A stretch of DNA of 64,000 nt from Ambrosia x helenae (lineage: Eukaryota > Streptophyta > Magnoliopsida > Asterales > Asteraceae), in NCBI GenBank assembly GCA_030844895.1, contig CM061231.1:33551149-33615148 (forward strand). The letters run 5' to 3'. This document shows, piece after piece, positions 10,619-21,988 of this stretch; position 1 is the stretch's first letter, and the number at the start of each line of letters is the position of its first letter. Below the pieces are notes generated by a model. That model had not been told where the DNA came from. It saw only the letters and a program-made list of their open reading frames with translations, and made no database searches. Made by a program: the position numbers and the translations under genes.

Positions 10619-13600
10619 ATGGCGAACCCGTGGGGACACTTAAATCAACCGAGACAACAATATAACCAACCGATAAACAATCAAATGAACGTTCCCACAA
10701 ATCCTTGGCAATTTTCAGCCGAGCGTAACGCGCAACAGATGCAACAACAGCAGATGCAAGCTAATGTTGTCGAAACCAATCCGTGGGCGCTTGCGGCTCA
10801 ACAACAGGCCCAGCAACAGCAAGCTATGACTACGAATCCATGGGCACTCACGGCTGCTACGTCCCAACAAACTCATCATCTGTCTTCAATACTCTTAAGC
10901 GATTTAGGGACCGGTAGTTCGAATAGGAAACCAAAACTTCAATTTTTGGCTGACTACCACAGCTGGAAAGGCAGATTCCAGACTCACGTTGAGGGTATTG
11001 ATGGTTTAGTATGGGCAGCTATTGAGAATGGGTATAGAAGGCCGATGGTTGAAAATTCCAACATCCCAATTTCGTTGGAAGCCATGTCTGAGGATCAGAG
11101 AAAGAAGTACAACTATGAGAAGAAGGCGATGGCAGCATTGATGTAAGCACTTCCCAAAGATATACTTCATCAGTTCGCACAGTGCACTACTTCACAGATG
11201 CTTTGGTTAGCACTTGCTGAAAGGAATGAAGGAAATCTGAAGACTCGAAAGATCAAGATGGATCAACTCAAGAAGGAGCTCGAGAACTTCACTGCATTCA
11301 GGAATGAATCGTTGAGAGATATAACTGCAAGATACTACCATCTGATGTCCGAGATGTATCAGTACGGGGTCGTATATACATCTGCGGAGCTTGTGGAAAG
11401 ATTCGCAGAGGTGCTCCCTTCTCACTGGCATCAGTGGCTGGACATCCAGAAATCGAATAATGCATATCAGACACTCTCCATCAATGAGTTCGTGGTAGAG
11501 CTGGAGAACAAGGAGATAGAGGAAATCAGAAGGACAAACAAGGCGCTTGCTCCTCAGAATCCCAGCATCTACTACGGGAACACTCCTCAGGATGCCAGTG
11601 TGGGTGGATCCAAACCACAGACCGCGTTTTTGGTCAATCCTGATCCAGTTTATGCTTTTGACAACTATGGTCCCCCAGCTGATGTTCCTCCACCAGTCTA
11701 TCCTTTCGGACAAGGAAACCAGTATCCTTTGACATATAATACTAACCAGTTTGGTGTTATTCCTTTTTATCATCTTGCAGCACCAGCTCAGGCATCCTCA
11801 AACTTTGGTGGACCTTCTTCATCAGGGTTTGGCGGTGTCCCATCTACAGGATATGGTGGCTATGGAGTTGCCTCTACTTCAAATCATGGTGCCTATCGGA
11901 CCAATCCAGTCGCCGAGCAGCTTAATACAGCAGGATTTGAGAAGGTGACTGTAGAGTTAGCCCAAGAACACATGGCTCTACTGTCGACCTTGGTCAACTC
12001 CTACAGTGGATTGGTTGCAAGACAGATTAGGAATCCTCATCTCACACAAGAGGATTACACGCAGATTGATAAAGATGACATGTATCTGATACATATCCAG
12101 TGGCACTTCGCAAGTGTGGTTAGAAGGGCAAAGGAGTATATGGACAGGACAGGGAGGAGAGATGTTCTGACCAACAACAACACAAAGTTTGGGTTTGATA
12201 AAACAAAGGTCACGTGCTACAACTGTGGCACCAAAGGGCATTTTGCGAGAGAATGTGACCGGCCTAAGCAACAAGGGCATCAGAATCCTTTCAACAACAA
12301 CAGAGGCAATCAGAATCAAAGGCAACAAGCTCAGACACAACCTAACCTAACCCAAATACTAAATGAGCTCTTGTCCTAGTGAACAATCAAAACCAGATGC
12401 CTCCTGCAAACAATAATCAAGGACAAGCCCAGGTAATCCAAGCTGATGAAGGTTTTAACTGGAATCATCTAATCACTAGAGAAGAAGCTCCGCAGGGTGG
12501 TGCAGCATGCTTTTCCCAACAGACTTCTGATGCACTAGTTGAAGTTGAAGAATGCTCAAGTCAGTCTAAAGTTGTTATTCCTGAAGCTGAAGCGTCTGAC
12601 TGTGACTTTGAGTGTGATTCTGATGTAGGGGGAAGACTTGGAAGATTTGTTAGCTGAAGTAGATGCTTTGATCAGCAAAAGATCGTTTCTTATTGATGCT
12701 GACTGTACAAAGAACAACCTTGGCGAATTCTTTGGAGCTAAGAAGACTGCAGCACATTATGCTTTGATGGCTATAACAGAATCTTCTAACAAGGTAAGTT
12801 CTTCTTCCAGTCCTAAAATAGAGTGTGTCGAATGTGGCAAGTTGAAGTACAGAATTGATGTCTTAACAAACGAAATTCTGAACTTCAAAGCTGACTTAAG
12901 TCAATGCCAACAGAGCAATGATGTTTTGAGAGATAATGAAAAGGCGCTCAAAATCACCATTGAGACTCTGAAGAAAGATAGTCTTGAGTGTAATCAGCTC
13001 AGATTCAGAATCAAAGAACTAACTGAGGAAACTCTGAATCTGAAAGCTGATGTGGGTCCATTGCAAAGGTCAATTAATTCTCTAAGGCAAAAAGAGAAGA
13101 GTTTTCTAAGCACTATTGAAAACTACAAAAAAGATGTTTCTGAATTATCTAAGACTCTAGCAAATAAACAAATTGCCATAAATAATTACATAAATGAGTT
13201 AGAAGACACAAAGAAAAAATTGGCCATTGTAAATTGTGATTATGAAAAGATCAGGAAGAAACTTGAAAGTTACCTGAACTGCAAGTATGTTCTTGATCAT
13301 ATCATTGGACACTCAGAGAAGGAAAGTCATCCCACCAGTCCATATATGCACAATGCCCACCTCCGGTGAGATTCTAAAATCACAATTTTAATGTCTTGCC
13401 GAAGGAGGAGCTTGTGGACTTGGCAGGAGCAGTTACTAAGGCTGCACCACCTCCTGAAGCTGTCAAAACTGGTGAGAAAGCTGATGATATCAGTGTCTAT
13501 GACACAGACACATCGGATGATGAGCTTGATGAACCTCCAAGGTATGCACTGGTCAAGATTCACAATATTCCTCCTGAAAACCACATCATTACTACTGAAA

Positions 13601-14325
13601 CCTTGAGTGAACTTGAACCGAAAGTGCAAACCGAGGATGGCAGAAGGATTAAAGTGTTTTATAAACTAAAGGGGTCTGAAAAGGTATATGCTGATGAAAA
13701 AATCCCTCTCAGAAGTATCACCCCTGGTCTAATTGCTAAAATCTGGCAAGAATCTGTCATTACCGTAGAAAAGGAAACTTGGAATAAAAAAAGGGGTAAG
13801 GGTAGAAAGGACCAGAGCAATCAGTCCAATGAATACAAAAAGAACAATCAAAAGAAAAACACTGCAAATCCTCAAAGTCATGCTCAAAAGAAAAGTCTGA
13901 AGAAGCATGTCACAGAATTTATTAGATCTACAGGAAATGAGATAAATGACGATCCTCATGTCGATGTGCAAAGAAAATGCCTTGAGGATATGAAGCATAA
14001 AAACTCATTTGCCAGTACATCTAATAGAAAGAACAAAAAGGAGAACAAATCTGAATCTCCACGATTTGAGGAGTATAGCTGTTGTCATAAATGCGGGGAG
14101 CGTGGGCATTTAGTTGTTGCGTGCCCTGAATTTAGACGAGAAAGGATCAAAGTGGATGATGCTCCAAGTTCTAGCAAGGCTAAAAAACAGAATTTGGGAA
14201 TCTCATCGGAATCTGCACCTAAACGATCACCCAGAGAATTAAAGCGCAATTGTATCGCCTCGCCTAAAAAAATGGCCTATGCGCAAAAAGCGATGGCTTT
14301 TAACAACTATGGTTGCAGCTGGTGA
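10619..14325 (+). pseudogene. Copia element 2 gag-like gene with two zinc knuckles
   Basis: Gag is the structural protein that packages retrotransposon RNA. The start MANPWGHL (10619) is chosen because element 1 also begins MAN. The N-terminus repeats NPW four times in a Gln/Asn-rich context. A UBN2-type gag core follows (LQFLADYHSWKGRFQ; later LRDITARYYHLMSEM and LPSHWHQW). The first CCHC knuckle, CYNCGTKGHFAREC, is at 12215-12256. Next come an acidic linker, a long coiled coil (about 12810-13310), a segment with VFYKLKGSEKVYADEKIP, and a second CCHC knuckle, CHKCGERGHLVVAC, at 14083-14124. Breaks: TAA at 11144 (probably from CAA), frame changes near 12377 and 12630, and a stop near 13367. 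It ends without a protease. The stretch from 13576 on is repeated at 27058. Confidence 0.8.
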
Positions 14326-15164
14326 TCGAAGGTTGAAGGTTATAAAATATACAATTGAAATCCTTAGTTTATTAGGTTGTTGTGAAATAGAGCATCATCA
14401 TCAAAATTGTTTGCGCGCTGAAAGGTCAAAATTACCCTTCACAATTAGAATGGTCAAAACCACGTGGCGCTCTAAAGTTCCTTCCTATGCTTTGTAGGTT
14501 AAGGGTCATTTGTACGCAATATTTTTTCATGTCTTATATATGTGTAAATAATACAGTTTTAGTTAATATGATGATAAATCATTTTTTAACAGCTATATTA
14601 CCCTCATTATATTTTACATCAAATACACCTTTATCTAAATTATAGTTAGGAACTCTTCTAACAAGTGGGTTACCCCATACAACTTTTTTTTCTACTAAGG
14701 ATGTTTTCTAAAAAACATTAACCAAACTTTCATCATTTGCAATTTAACTTAATAAGTTCTATACTTCAACTATGTTCCCCTATATTTTCCATATTTCTCA
14801 ATTTTTTTGTTCGTTATAAAGTTGTGTGTTAACATGACATAACGTGTGTATGTGTTTCAACATTTTATGTTTTCATTCTAGTTTTTGGGAGTTAACAACG
14901 GGCAACGTGCATGTGTGGTTCAACGTTTTTACATCTATTTTTTTTACAGTTTGTTAGGTTTGTCGCAATGCACAAGCCCTAGATTGCTTAGTTATTATTT
15001 TCTATGTTTATGTTGCGGTCTTATCCCTTCTCATTAACCGGCCGCAACTTCAGTAATAGTGATCGTTAACAATTGTATGGCATGGACGTTATTTGACACA
15101 ATTTTATGCCATCATGAACAGATGAGGGGTTAATACTAGTTTATTTGATTATTAGTATTATTCA

Positions 15165-15205
<41 letters not shown>

Positions 15206-15212
15206 ATCTTAA
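14326..15212. other. Non-coding stretch ending in a poly(A) tract
   Basis: No gene is recognised. The stretch ends with about 38 A residues (15166-15203), 25 in the duplicate copy, which could mark the end of a decayed non-LTR retroelement, but no coding trace supports that. The same stretch recurs at 27808-28680. Confidence 0.4.
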
Positions 15213-15220
15213 GTCCGTAG

Positions 15221-16646
15221 TATGGGTGGCAAAATGGGTAGGTTGGGTTGGTTTGGTTGATGGGTCAGGATGGGTTTGGGTTATGATGGGTTTGGGTCAA
15301 GACGGGTAGATTAAAAAAATAGGTTAGGATGGGTTGGGTCAGGATGGTTTGGGTCTCGATAGTTTAGATTATGATAGGTTCACATCAAAATAGATTAATT
15401 TAAAAAAATTAAAAATAACAATTAAAAATTTAAAAAGTAAAAAAAAAAAAAACTAATAATAAAAAAAGTAAAAAAAAACAAATTTAAAATAAAAAAACAA
15501 AAATAAGCTTAAAAATAAAATTTTAAGGGATCCGAAATATTTCATTTCGAACCGGACCGGTTCGACCCTATAGGGCTAGTTAACCACCCGGATCGTTACG
15601 ACCCGGCCGGGCCCGGTAGCAACCCGGACCGTTTTGACCCGACCGGGCCTGGTAACGACCCAGACCGTTTCAACCTGACCCGTCCCGTAGTGACCCGGAC
15701 CGTTTCGACCCGGTCGGGCCCGGTAGCGACCCGGACCGTTTCGACACCCCAGGCCCAGTAGAGACCCGGACCGTTTTGAACCGACCGGGCCCAGTAACGA
15801 CCCAGACCGTTTCAACCTGACCCGTCCCGTAGCGACCCGGCCGGGCCCGGTAGCGACCCCGACCGTTTCGACCCGACCGGGCCCGGTAACGACCCAGACC
15901 GTTTCAACCTGGCCCGTCACATAGCGATCCGGACCGTTTCGACCCGGCCGGGCCGGTAGCGACCCAGACCGTTTAAACCTGACCCGCCCTGTAGAGACCC
16001 AGACCGTTTTGACTCGGCCGGGCCCGGTAGCGACACGGACCGTTTCGACCCAACCGGGCCCGGTAACGGCACAGACTGTTTCAACCTGTCCCATCCTGTA
16101 GCGACCCAGACCGTTTCAACCGGGCCGGGCTCGTTAGCAACACAAACCGTTTCGACCCGACCGGGCCTGTCAACGACCAAACCATATCGACCCGAACGGC
16201 CGGTCAACAACCCAGACCCTTTGGTCTCGATCAAGCCCGCTAACGACTCGAACCGTTTCGATGAAATTGGTCTCGTTAACAACCCGTGTTGATTCGACAT
16301 TGCCGTCTGTTAATGACCCGAACGGTTTCGAACCGATTGGGGTGATCAACAAATGCAAAAGATATAATTTTTTGTTTTTAATGACATTGATTTCTATGAG
16401 GCATCAACGTTTTTGGTGTTGGGTGAGTTTATTTCAGATTTGTATATGGTTATCTAACAATACTCATCCTGACCCATTTGTTTTTTTTAACATACTCATC
16501 CTGACCCACTTACTTATTTCCTAGAATTAAAATTACCCATCCTAACCCCTTTGAAAATTATACTAAACCCATTTTAACCCACAAGGTCAAATTGTAAACC
16601 CAAAACAACCCAAACTTAATTAAATGGGTTGAAATTGCCAGGTCTA
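15221..16646. mobile_element. hAT-like non-autonomous element with GC-rich core (unit 1)
   Basis: The 8-bp words GTCCGTAG at 15213-15220 and 16647-16654 are a target-site duplication of the length made by hAT transposases. The ends are weak inverted repeats: TATGGGTGGCAA at the left and TTGCCAGGTCTA at the right. GGGT-rich and ACCC-rich arms face each other and flank the minisatellite at about 15566-16330. No transposase is encoded. Confidence 0.75.
15566..16330. repeat. GC-rich minisatellite, about 36-bp period (unit 1)
   Basis: Degenerate tandem copies are built from GTAGCGACCCGGACC, GTTTCGACCCG and ACCGGGCCCG, making a 36-bp period. Alternate copies vary together (GTAACGACCCAGACC with TTTCAACCTG). 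Because 36 is a multiple of three and few stops occur, long open frames appear on the minus strand. They translate as a 12-residue repeat and are unlikely to be genes. Confidence 0.8.
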
Positions 16647-16654
16647 GTCCGTAG

Positions 16655-16931
16655 TATAGACTAATTCCATAATAAATATTGTATCTATACATATATAATT
16701 TAAAAATGACACTATCACTTAATTTTTATAGTGGTTATAAATGTATATAGTTTTATTGAGTTTTTGCTTGGTTATATTTTCATATTATCTTAATAATGTG
16801 TATAAAGAAAAAGTTATTATTTAATATTCTTTTATAGTGTCATATATGTTAATAATCTAAATTAGATTCACTTAAATGATTGTTTTTATTATTATTAATT
16901 ATTAGGAGAGAGGATGTGATATATATATAGA
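16655..16931. other. AT-rich stretch without a gene
   Basis: Nothing is recognised between the hAT-like element and the TA microsatellite. The equivalent stretch in unit 2 is about 30126-30410. Confidence 0.4.
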
Positions 16932-16938
16932 TATATAT

Positions 16939-16995
<57 letters not shown>
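16932..16995. repeat. (TA)n microsatellite (unit 1)
   Basis: A TA run of about 60 bp borders the following element. The copy in unit 2 (about 30412-30430) is much shorter, which accounts for a large share of the length difference between the two units. Confidence 0.85.
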
Positions 16996-16997
<2 letters not shown>

Positions 16998-17358
16998 ATC
17001 CGGATATTTTGAAAACTCCTCTGAGTTGCGAGAACTTGAGAACTCCTCTAGACCAATCAAAATGTGACACATCTCCCATTTGTAATATTTTGTAATATTT
17101 TAACATGGGGGTTACAATGTCATTTTACCCTATGTTGAATGGGTACTTTGGTAAATTAAAAAGTGAAATGATTACTTCTTTTTATAAAAAGATGTGATCT
17201 CATTCTCTCTCTATAATTCAAATCAGTATTCCATCCCATTCACTCTCTCTCTTATTCAAAACTCTCTCTCTCTCTCTCTCTTCTACTCTCTATCTCTCTC
17301 TCTCTCTCTCGGTTATTAGATCCAAACCTCAAGAACCCTAAAAAAAAAACAACCAAAC

Positions 17359-17481
17359 ATGGTGAAATCCTTAACCTACACCATCTTCATATCCTTAATC
17401 TGCCTCTTAATCACACCCACACACTCATTTGGGTGGTGGTCGATGGTGGTCCAACGAAGGGGCTGTGGTGGTTCGGTCTGA
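17359..17481 (+). CDS. Signal-peptide-like fragment in element A (unit 1)
   Basis: The frame starts MVKSLTYTIFISL and continues with a hydrophobic core and PTHSFGWW, a good secretory signal peptide shape with a likely cut after THS. A CT-rich leader and AACCAAACATGG start context precede it, like a captured host 5' exon. The frame stops after 40 residues because of one extra G near 17460 relative to the duplicate copy (30797-31045), where it runs 82 residues. The source gene is unknown, and the tail looks like low-complexity noise. Confidence 0.3.
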   Translation: MVKSLTYTIFISLICLLITPTHSFGWWSMVVQRRGCGGSV

Positions 17482-18855
17482 GGGTGACGGTGGGGGTTCG
17501 ATGTGTGGTGGTTTTCAGCGGTGGCTCGATGTTTGGGTGGGTTTCAGGGGTGGTTTGGAGGGTGGTTTCAAGCCGGAGGACAGCGGAGAGACGGCAGAAA
17601 GGGTCTGAACGTCGGGAAGGTGAGTGGTGGAGGTAGATCTGAAAGTGGGAGGGTGAATAGGGGGTTTTCGAGTGTGGGTTTTCAGGTTTGGATGGGTTTT
17701 AATGGTTGATGATGATGACGTCGGTGGTTTTGGATGGGGGTTGAATGGCTTATGGTGATGATGAAGATTGAAGACGGTATGTTTTTTTTTATTATTATTA
17801 TTATTTTTATTTTTATTTTTTTATTATTATTATTTATGTTATTGTTTTTATGGGTTGTTATTATTATTATTATTATTATTATGTAAAAATTTGGTTTTTG
17901 TTGAAAAGTTGGGTTTTTGTTAGGATTTTTATGATGTTTTGCTACCTCTTCTTGATCTGATTTCAGTTTATATATGTCTGTTCATGAATGACTCCTAAAC
18001 AGTTTATTTTTCTCTATGAAATAGTCATTGCTGTGAAGATGATGTCTTTTTTGGAGTCAAGAAGATGATGCTGTAAAGATAGATGAAGAATGATGGTTTA
18101 ATATGATTTATGAAAACACGGGTGTAAAACACTAGTGTAAAACACCAGTTACACCAATGTAAGTATAAATGTATAGAAAGTTTGATATACGAAAACACAC
18201 CATCATCTTTTATAGTTTGGTTTTTAACACTAGTGTTTTGGAGATTTGATTTGGGGATTTGATTCTTGTTTGGTTTATTCTTGTGATGGTGACGAACAGA
18301 TCTGGATGGTGACAGGTGGTGGTGACGAACAGAAGACGACGCTGATGGTGACGAACAGAAGACGATGACGGTGGTGTTAGTTTGTTTTTGGTTTACACTA
18401 GCGTAAGTATAAATTTTACACTAGCGTAATATGAATGTATAGATGTTTGTTTGTAATAGTTTTGTGTATGGTAGATTTACACTAGTGTAAATAATTACGA
18501 TGTTTTTGTGGTGTTTTACACCATGTAAAAATTATAAATTTTGAATTTTTACAGTGGTGTAAAGAATTCTCATATATGGGTTCACTGAATACTCGATGCA
18601 CATGTATTTTTTAATTTTTGAATAAGTGTTATTTTTTGTTTTAAAAAAATAAATGAAAAACTAATATGATATTATATTATTATTTTCTCTCCCATGACAT
18701 TTTACCCAATTACCCTTCTTTTGACTTTATCATAATAAAAAATACATAATAAACATGTCAAGACAAAAAATCCCATCAGTCGATCTCAACCATTGGATCA
18801 TCAAGATCAATGGCTCAAAAGAGTTCCTATGGTTCTCACAACTCACATGAGTATT

Positions 18856-18899
18856 CAAAGTATCCTAACCCTATATATATATAGGGTTAGGATACTTTG
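18856..18899. repeat. 44-bp perfect palindrome at back-to-back element ends (unit 1)
   Basis: CAAAGTATCCTAACCC, a short TA core, and the inverted copy form a perfect 44-bp palindrome centred at 18877/18878. Longer imperfect arms (GAGTTGTGAGAAC and its complement) extend on both sides. It looks like two related element ends meeting at a TA target. The copy in unit 2 is 32284-32327. Confidence 0.8.
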
Positions 18900-19206
18900 A
18901 GAACTCGATGAGTTGTGAGAACTCGTGAGAACTCGACGTAAAATGCGAAAAAAAATTTGTACACTCGTGTAAAACACGTAAACCCCGCTGTAAAAAAATT
19001 TAAAAAAAAAATACATTAGTTTACGCCAAATTACACCGGTGTAAGGGATTTTTATCCACGTATAAGTATATTAATATTTTATTCATTATTTTATTGTTGA
19101 TTAATTATGGACCACATTTTCATTTTTTATTAAAAAAAAGTATGTGTTTATAAAGTGAGTTCCTATGGTTCTCACAACTCATAGGAGTTCTCAAAATATC
19201 CGGATC

Positions 19207-19207
<1 letters not shown>

Positions 19208-19266
<59 letters not shown>
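19208..19266. repeat. (TA)n microsatellite between elements A and C (unit 1)
   Basis: A TA run of about 58 bp separates the two elements. It is only about 26 bp in unit 2 (32636-32662). Confidence 0.85.
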
Positions 19267-19268
<2 letters not shown>

Positions 19269-19694
19269 TTAGGATAATATGGAAACTCTATCTATTGGAA
19301 AAACCTTGTAAACCCTATGGTGACCATTGATCAAGTTTGATCAATGGTCCTTAATTAATTTGTATTTAATAATGAAAAGCAAGTGGGCCACTTTATTAAA
19401 ATATTGGATTAAGGGCATTAAGGTAATCTTGTGTTTTCTGAATCCTAGGTTTAAAAAGGTTGATTTGACACTTGTCAAGTCACCTCTCTCCTACTTTATG
19501 GCACTTTTCCAGCACAAATATTAACGTACGTTAGTGTTGTGATACAAAATTCTGACCTCATATGAGACATCGCTAACATGTGTTAACAGGCATATACTAA
19601 AAGAACATAATAAAATAACACATAAAATGTGTATTTATTTAAGAATTGATAAAAATAATCATTACAACCAACCCTAAAACATACCAAAAATGGT

Positions 19695-21238
19695 TCATAC
19701 AAACATAATTATTTGTGAATTTTCAAAAAAACTATCATAACAACATAAAAAAGATCTAGCTATGCTTCGTTCTTGATACACATCTTCATCTTTAACATAA
19801 AAACATCTCTTCACCTACAAAAAAGATAACACATGTTAGTTGGCTTCTCCAAAACACATAATGAGACATCACTGACACGTGTAGTGTATTCTAAAAACAT
19901 ATGTTTTACTGAAATAACGTATGTCATGTGAACGCTAACACATGTTAGTTGGGCACATACTAACGTATGTCATATGAACCCTAACACCTGTTAGTTAGGC
20001 ATATACTAGCATGTGTTAGCATCACTAACATGTGTACAAACAACACCAAAAATCTGCAATTAGTTGGGCACATACTAACGTATGTCATGTGAACGCTAAC
20101 ACATGTTAGTTGGGCATATACTAGCATGTGTTAGCATCACTAACATGTGTATAAACAAACACCAAAAATCTGCAATTAGTTGGGCACATACTAACGTATG
20201 TCATGTGAACGCTAACACATGTTAGTTGGGCACATACTAACGTATGTCATATGAACCCTAACACCTGTTAGTTAGGCATATACTAGCATGTGTTAGCATC
20301 ACTAACGTGTGTGAGCATACAAGACCCGGACCGCAAAAAAATAGACATATACCCTATACGAGTTCATAACAATTTCACTTGCCAAAAATTTATTAAATAG
20401 AATAAAAAAATTATTTAAACACCCTATTCACCAAAAAGATTAAAAAATCTATAATCTTTATAAAAAAACATCACTTACCACAGCCACATCATCAACGCCG
20501 CCTTCTTCCAATAGCCTACTCATGTAAACCATCACTGAAACAGATACACATGTTAGTTTGGGATCCTCAAACACATAATGGGGCATCACTAACATGTGTT
20601 AGCATATACTAACATAAAAAGACTATAAATTTATTCTTCAATCACATATGATCCATCAACCTCATGTCCACAATCAAATAAAAATCTAACATAAACAAAA
20701 TAATAATAATAAAAAAAATAAAAAAGGTTAACATAAGTGTTTTTTTTTCATTCAAGCATTTGATCGAACACTTGGTGTGTGACCAAAAACTATCCCCAAA
20801 ACTGTTATTATTATTTTTCTAACAAAACCCAAAACCTAACAAAATCAAAACGCACAAATCAAAACGTAACAGCTTATTATTATTATTCTAAAATGAAAAA
20901 AAAAGAATTTATTTCTAAAAGAATGGGTAGATTTGCGTTGGTTTCCATGATTGCTGACTCACCAAATGAGTGGTCAAAACACTTGTACACTCTCTGCTAA
21001 CATTGCACAGATCATTATAGCATCCATCTATTAACCTCTATAGTTCATCTTCTCCAAACCTAAAAAAAAACAATCCTCAATTAAAGCTTTTATTTTAGTT
21101 TCCTACCAACTCAAATTTCTCCGGACACGGATCGGACCAAGTGCCACAATAAGAACACAAGCAAAAACAGACACACACACACAGATTGTTAAACAAAATT
21201 CTGTTTTGGCATCACGTCACATAAATCAATACATGTGC

Positions 21239-21304
<66 letters not shown>

Positions 21305-21332
21305 CTTTAATGCCGGCAACAGATCCGGCCAT
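19695..21332 (-). CDS. Small spliced reading frame in element C (unit 1), unknown product
   Basis: Three exons with GT-AG borders join into 67 codons: 21305-21332 (MAGSVAGIK), 20479-20534 (VMVYMSRLLEEGGVDDVAV) and 19695-19814 (VKRCFYVKDEDVYQERSIAR, then a Phe-rich tail and TGA). The donors are GTATTA and GTAAGT. The acceptors are CTGTTTCAG and TTTTTGTAG, each preceded by a CTAACATGTG-type word that could serve as branch site. The phases fit (1, then 0). A CT-rich leader precedes the ATG. I do not recognise the product. It may be a captured host gene fragment, or chance, but the duplicate at 33092-34730 keeps the same structure. Confidence 0.4.
19880..20325. repeat. Tandem array of CTAACACATGTTAG-type palindromes (unit 1)
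   Basis: Blocks of about 116 bp repeat, each holding CTGCAATTAGTTGGGCAC, ACTAACGTATGTCAT, GCTAACACATGTTAG and CTAGCATGTGTTAGC. The array lies in the last intron of the element C reading frame. CTAAC is the plant branch-point consensus, so the array multiplies potential branch sites on both strands. Confidence 0.75.
21241..21302. repeat. (AAT)n microsatellite (unit 1)
   Basis: A trinucleotide tract inside the first intron of the element C reading frame. Its unit 2 counterpart is at 34637-34700. Confidence 0.9.
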
Positions 21333-21804
21333 CGCGTCTCTAACTGTACAGGTGAACAAGATTTGTCTCTCTCTCCCTTAATTTTTACTTTCTCTCTCTA
21401 GAAATATAAGATTGGTGGGTTCGGTAGGTGCACAGTTAGGTGGGTTCGGTAGGTGGGTTGACGAGTCACTTTCAGTCGGAGGTGGTGACTGGAGGTGGTG
21501 ACCGGAGGTGGCGATGGTGGTTATGGCTGGTGGTTGTCGATGGTGGTGGTGGTTCTAGAGAGAGATAGAGAGAGGGCAGAGAAAATGTGGTTCTTTATTT
21601 GAATTTGAAAAATAAAATAAAGAGAGAGAGGGGGAGGGAAACAATATATATAGGGAGAGAGAAAAAGGGGGTAGTGAAAATGTCTATTGTGCCCCTTTGA
21701 ATATTATACAATATTATAATATGATAGGTGATGTGGCACAACATGAACCAATGGTTGGGTTTCTTGGGGTTTTTCCATTTGAGGGGGTTTTCTCCCTATA
21801 CTTC

Positions 21805-21839
<35 letters not shown>

Positions 21840-21927
21840 TATCGTAGAGATCCTGAGAGAACGCTTGGCTAATTGAAAACAATAAGAACTATTTTCCACC
21901 ACACATTTCTTTAAGACAAAAAATATG

Positions 21928-21988
<61 letters not shown>

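Larger units (their letters stand above)
16996..19207 (+). mobile_element. TA-flanked inverted-repeat element A (unit 1)
   Basis: The left end GGATCCGGATATTTTGA is repeated inverted at the right end (ATATCCGGATCC at about 19196-19207), and both ends abut TA tracts. Inside are a CT-rich stretch (17205-17315), an ATG that opens a hydrophobic leader (17359), GGT/GATG-rich sequence, and palindromes such as TTACACTAGTGTAA (18130-18560). A second terminus pair lies back to back near 18878. No transposase is seen, so it is non-autonomous. The superfamily is not determined; TA flanks could reflect either a TA target preference or microsatellite growth. Confidence 0.55.
19267..21808 (-). mobile_element. 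TA-flanked gene-shaped element C (unit 1)
   Basis: The stretch lies between TA tracts. Read on the minus strand it starts GAGGAAGTATAGGGAGAAAACC and ends in GGTTTTTCC...ATTATCCTAACC. It then has the order seen in elements A and D: a CCAATCA/CCATTGG-like word, an AT-rich stretch, a CT-rich leader (about 21350-21660), an ATG exon, and introns with palindromes. A (AAT)n tract lies at 21241-21302. No transposase is found. Confidence 0.5.

Noticed and set aside
11207..12340. Minus-strand frames within the copia gag
   Set aside because: They are shadows of the plus-strand gag, which has clear domain motifs.
15576..16300. Long minus-strand open frames with GRVETVRVATGPG-type repeats
   Set aside because: They are translations of the 36-bp minisatellite, open in more than one frame, and broken differently in the duplicate copy. 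No start context or splice structure supports a gene.
19880..20325. Regularly spaced repeats resembling a CRISPR array
   Set aside because: The repeats are palindromic, of uneven length, include the 'spacers' in the repeated unit, and lie in plant nuclear DNA within an intron-like region.
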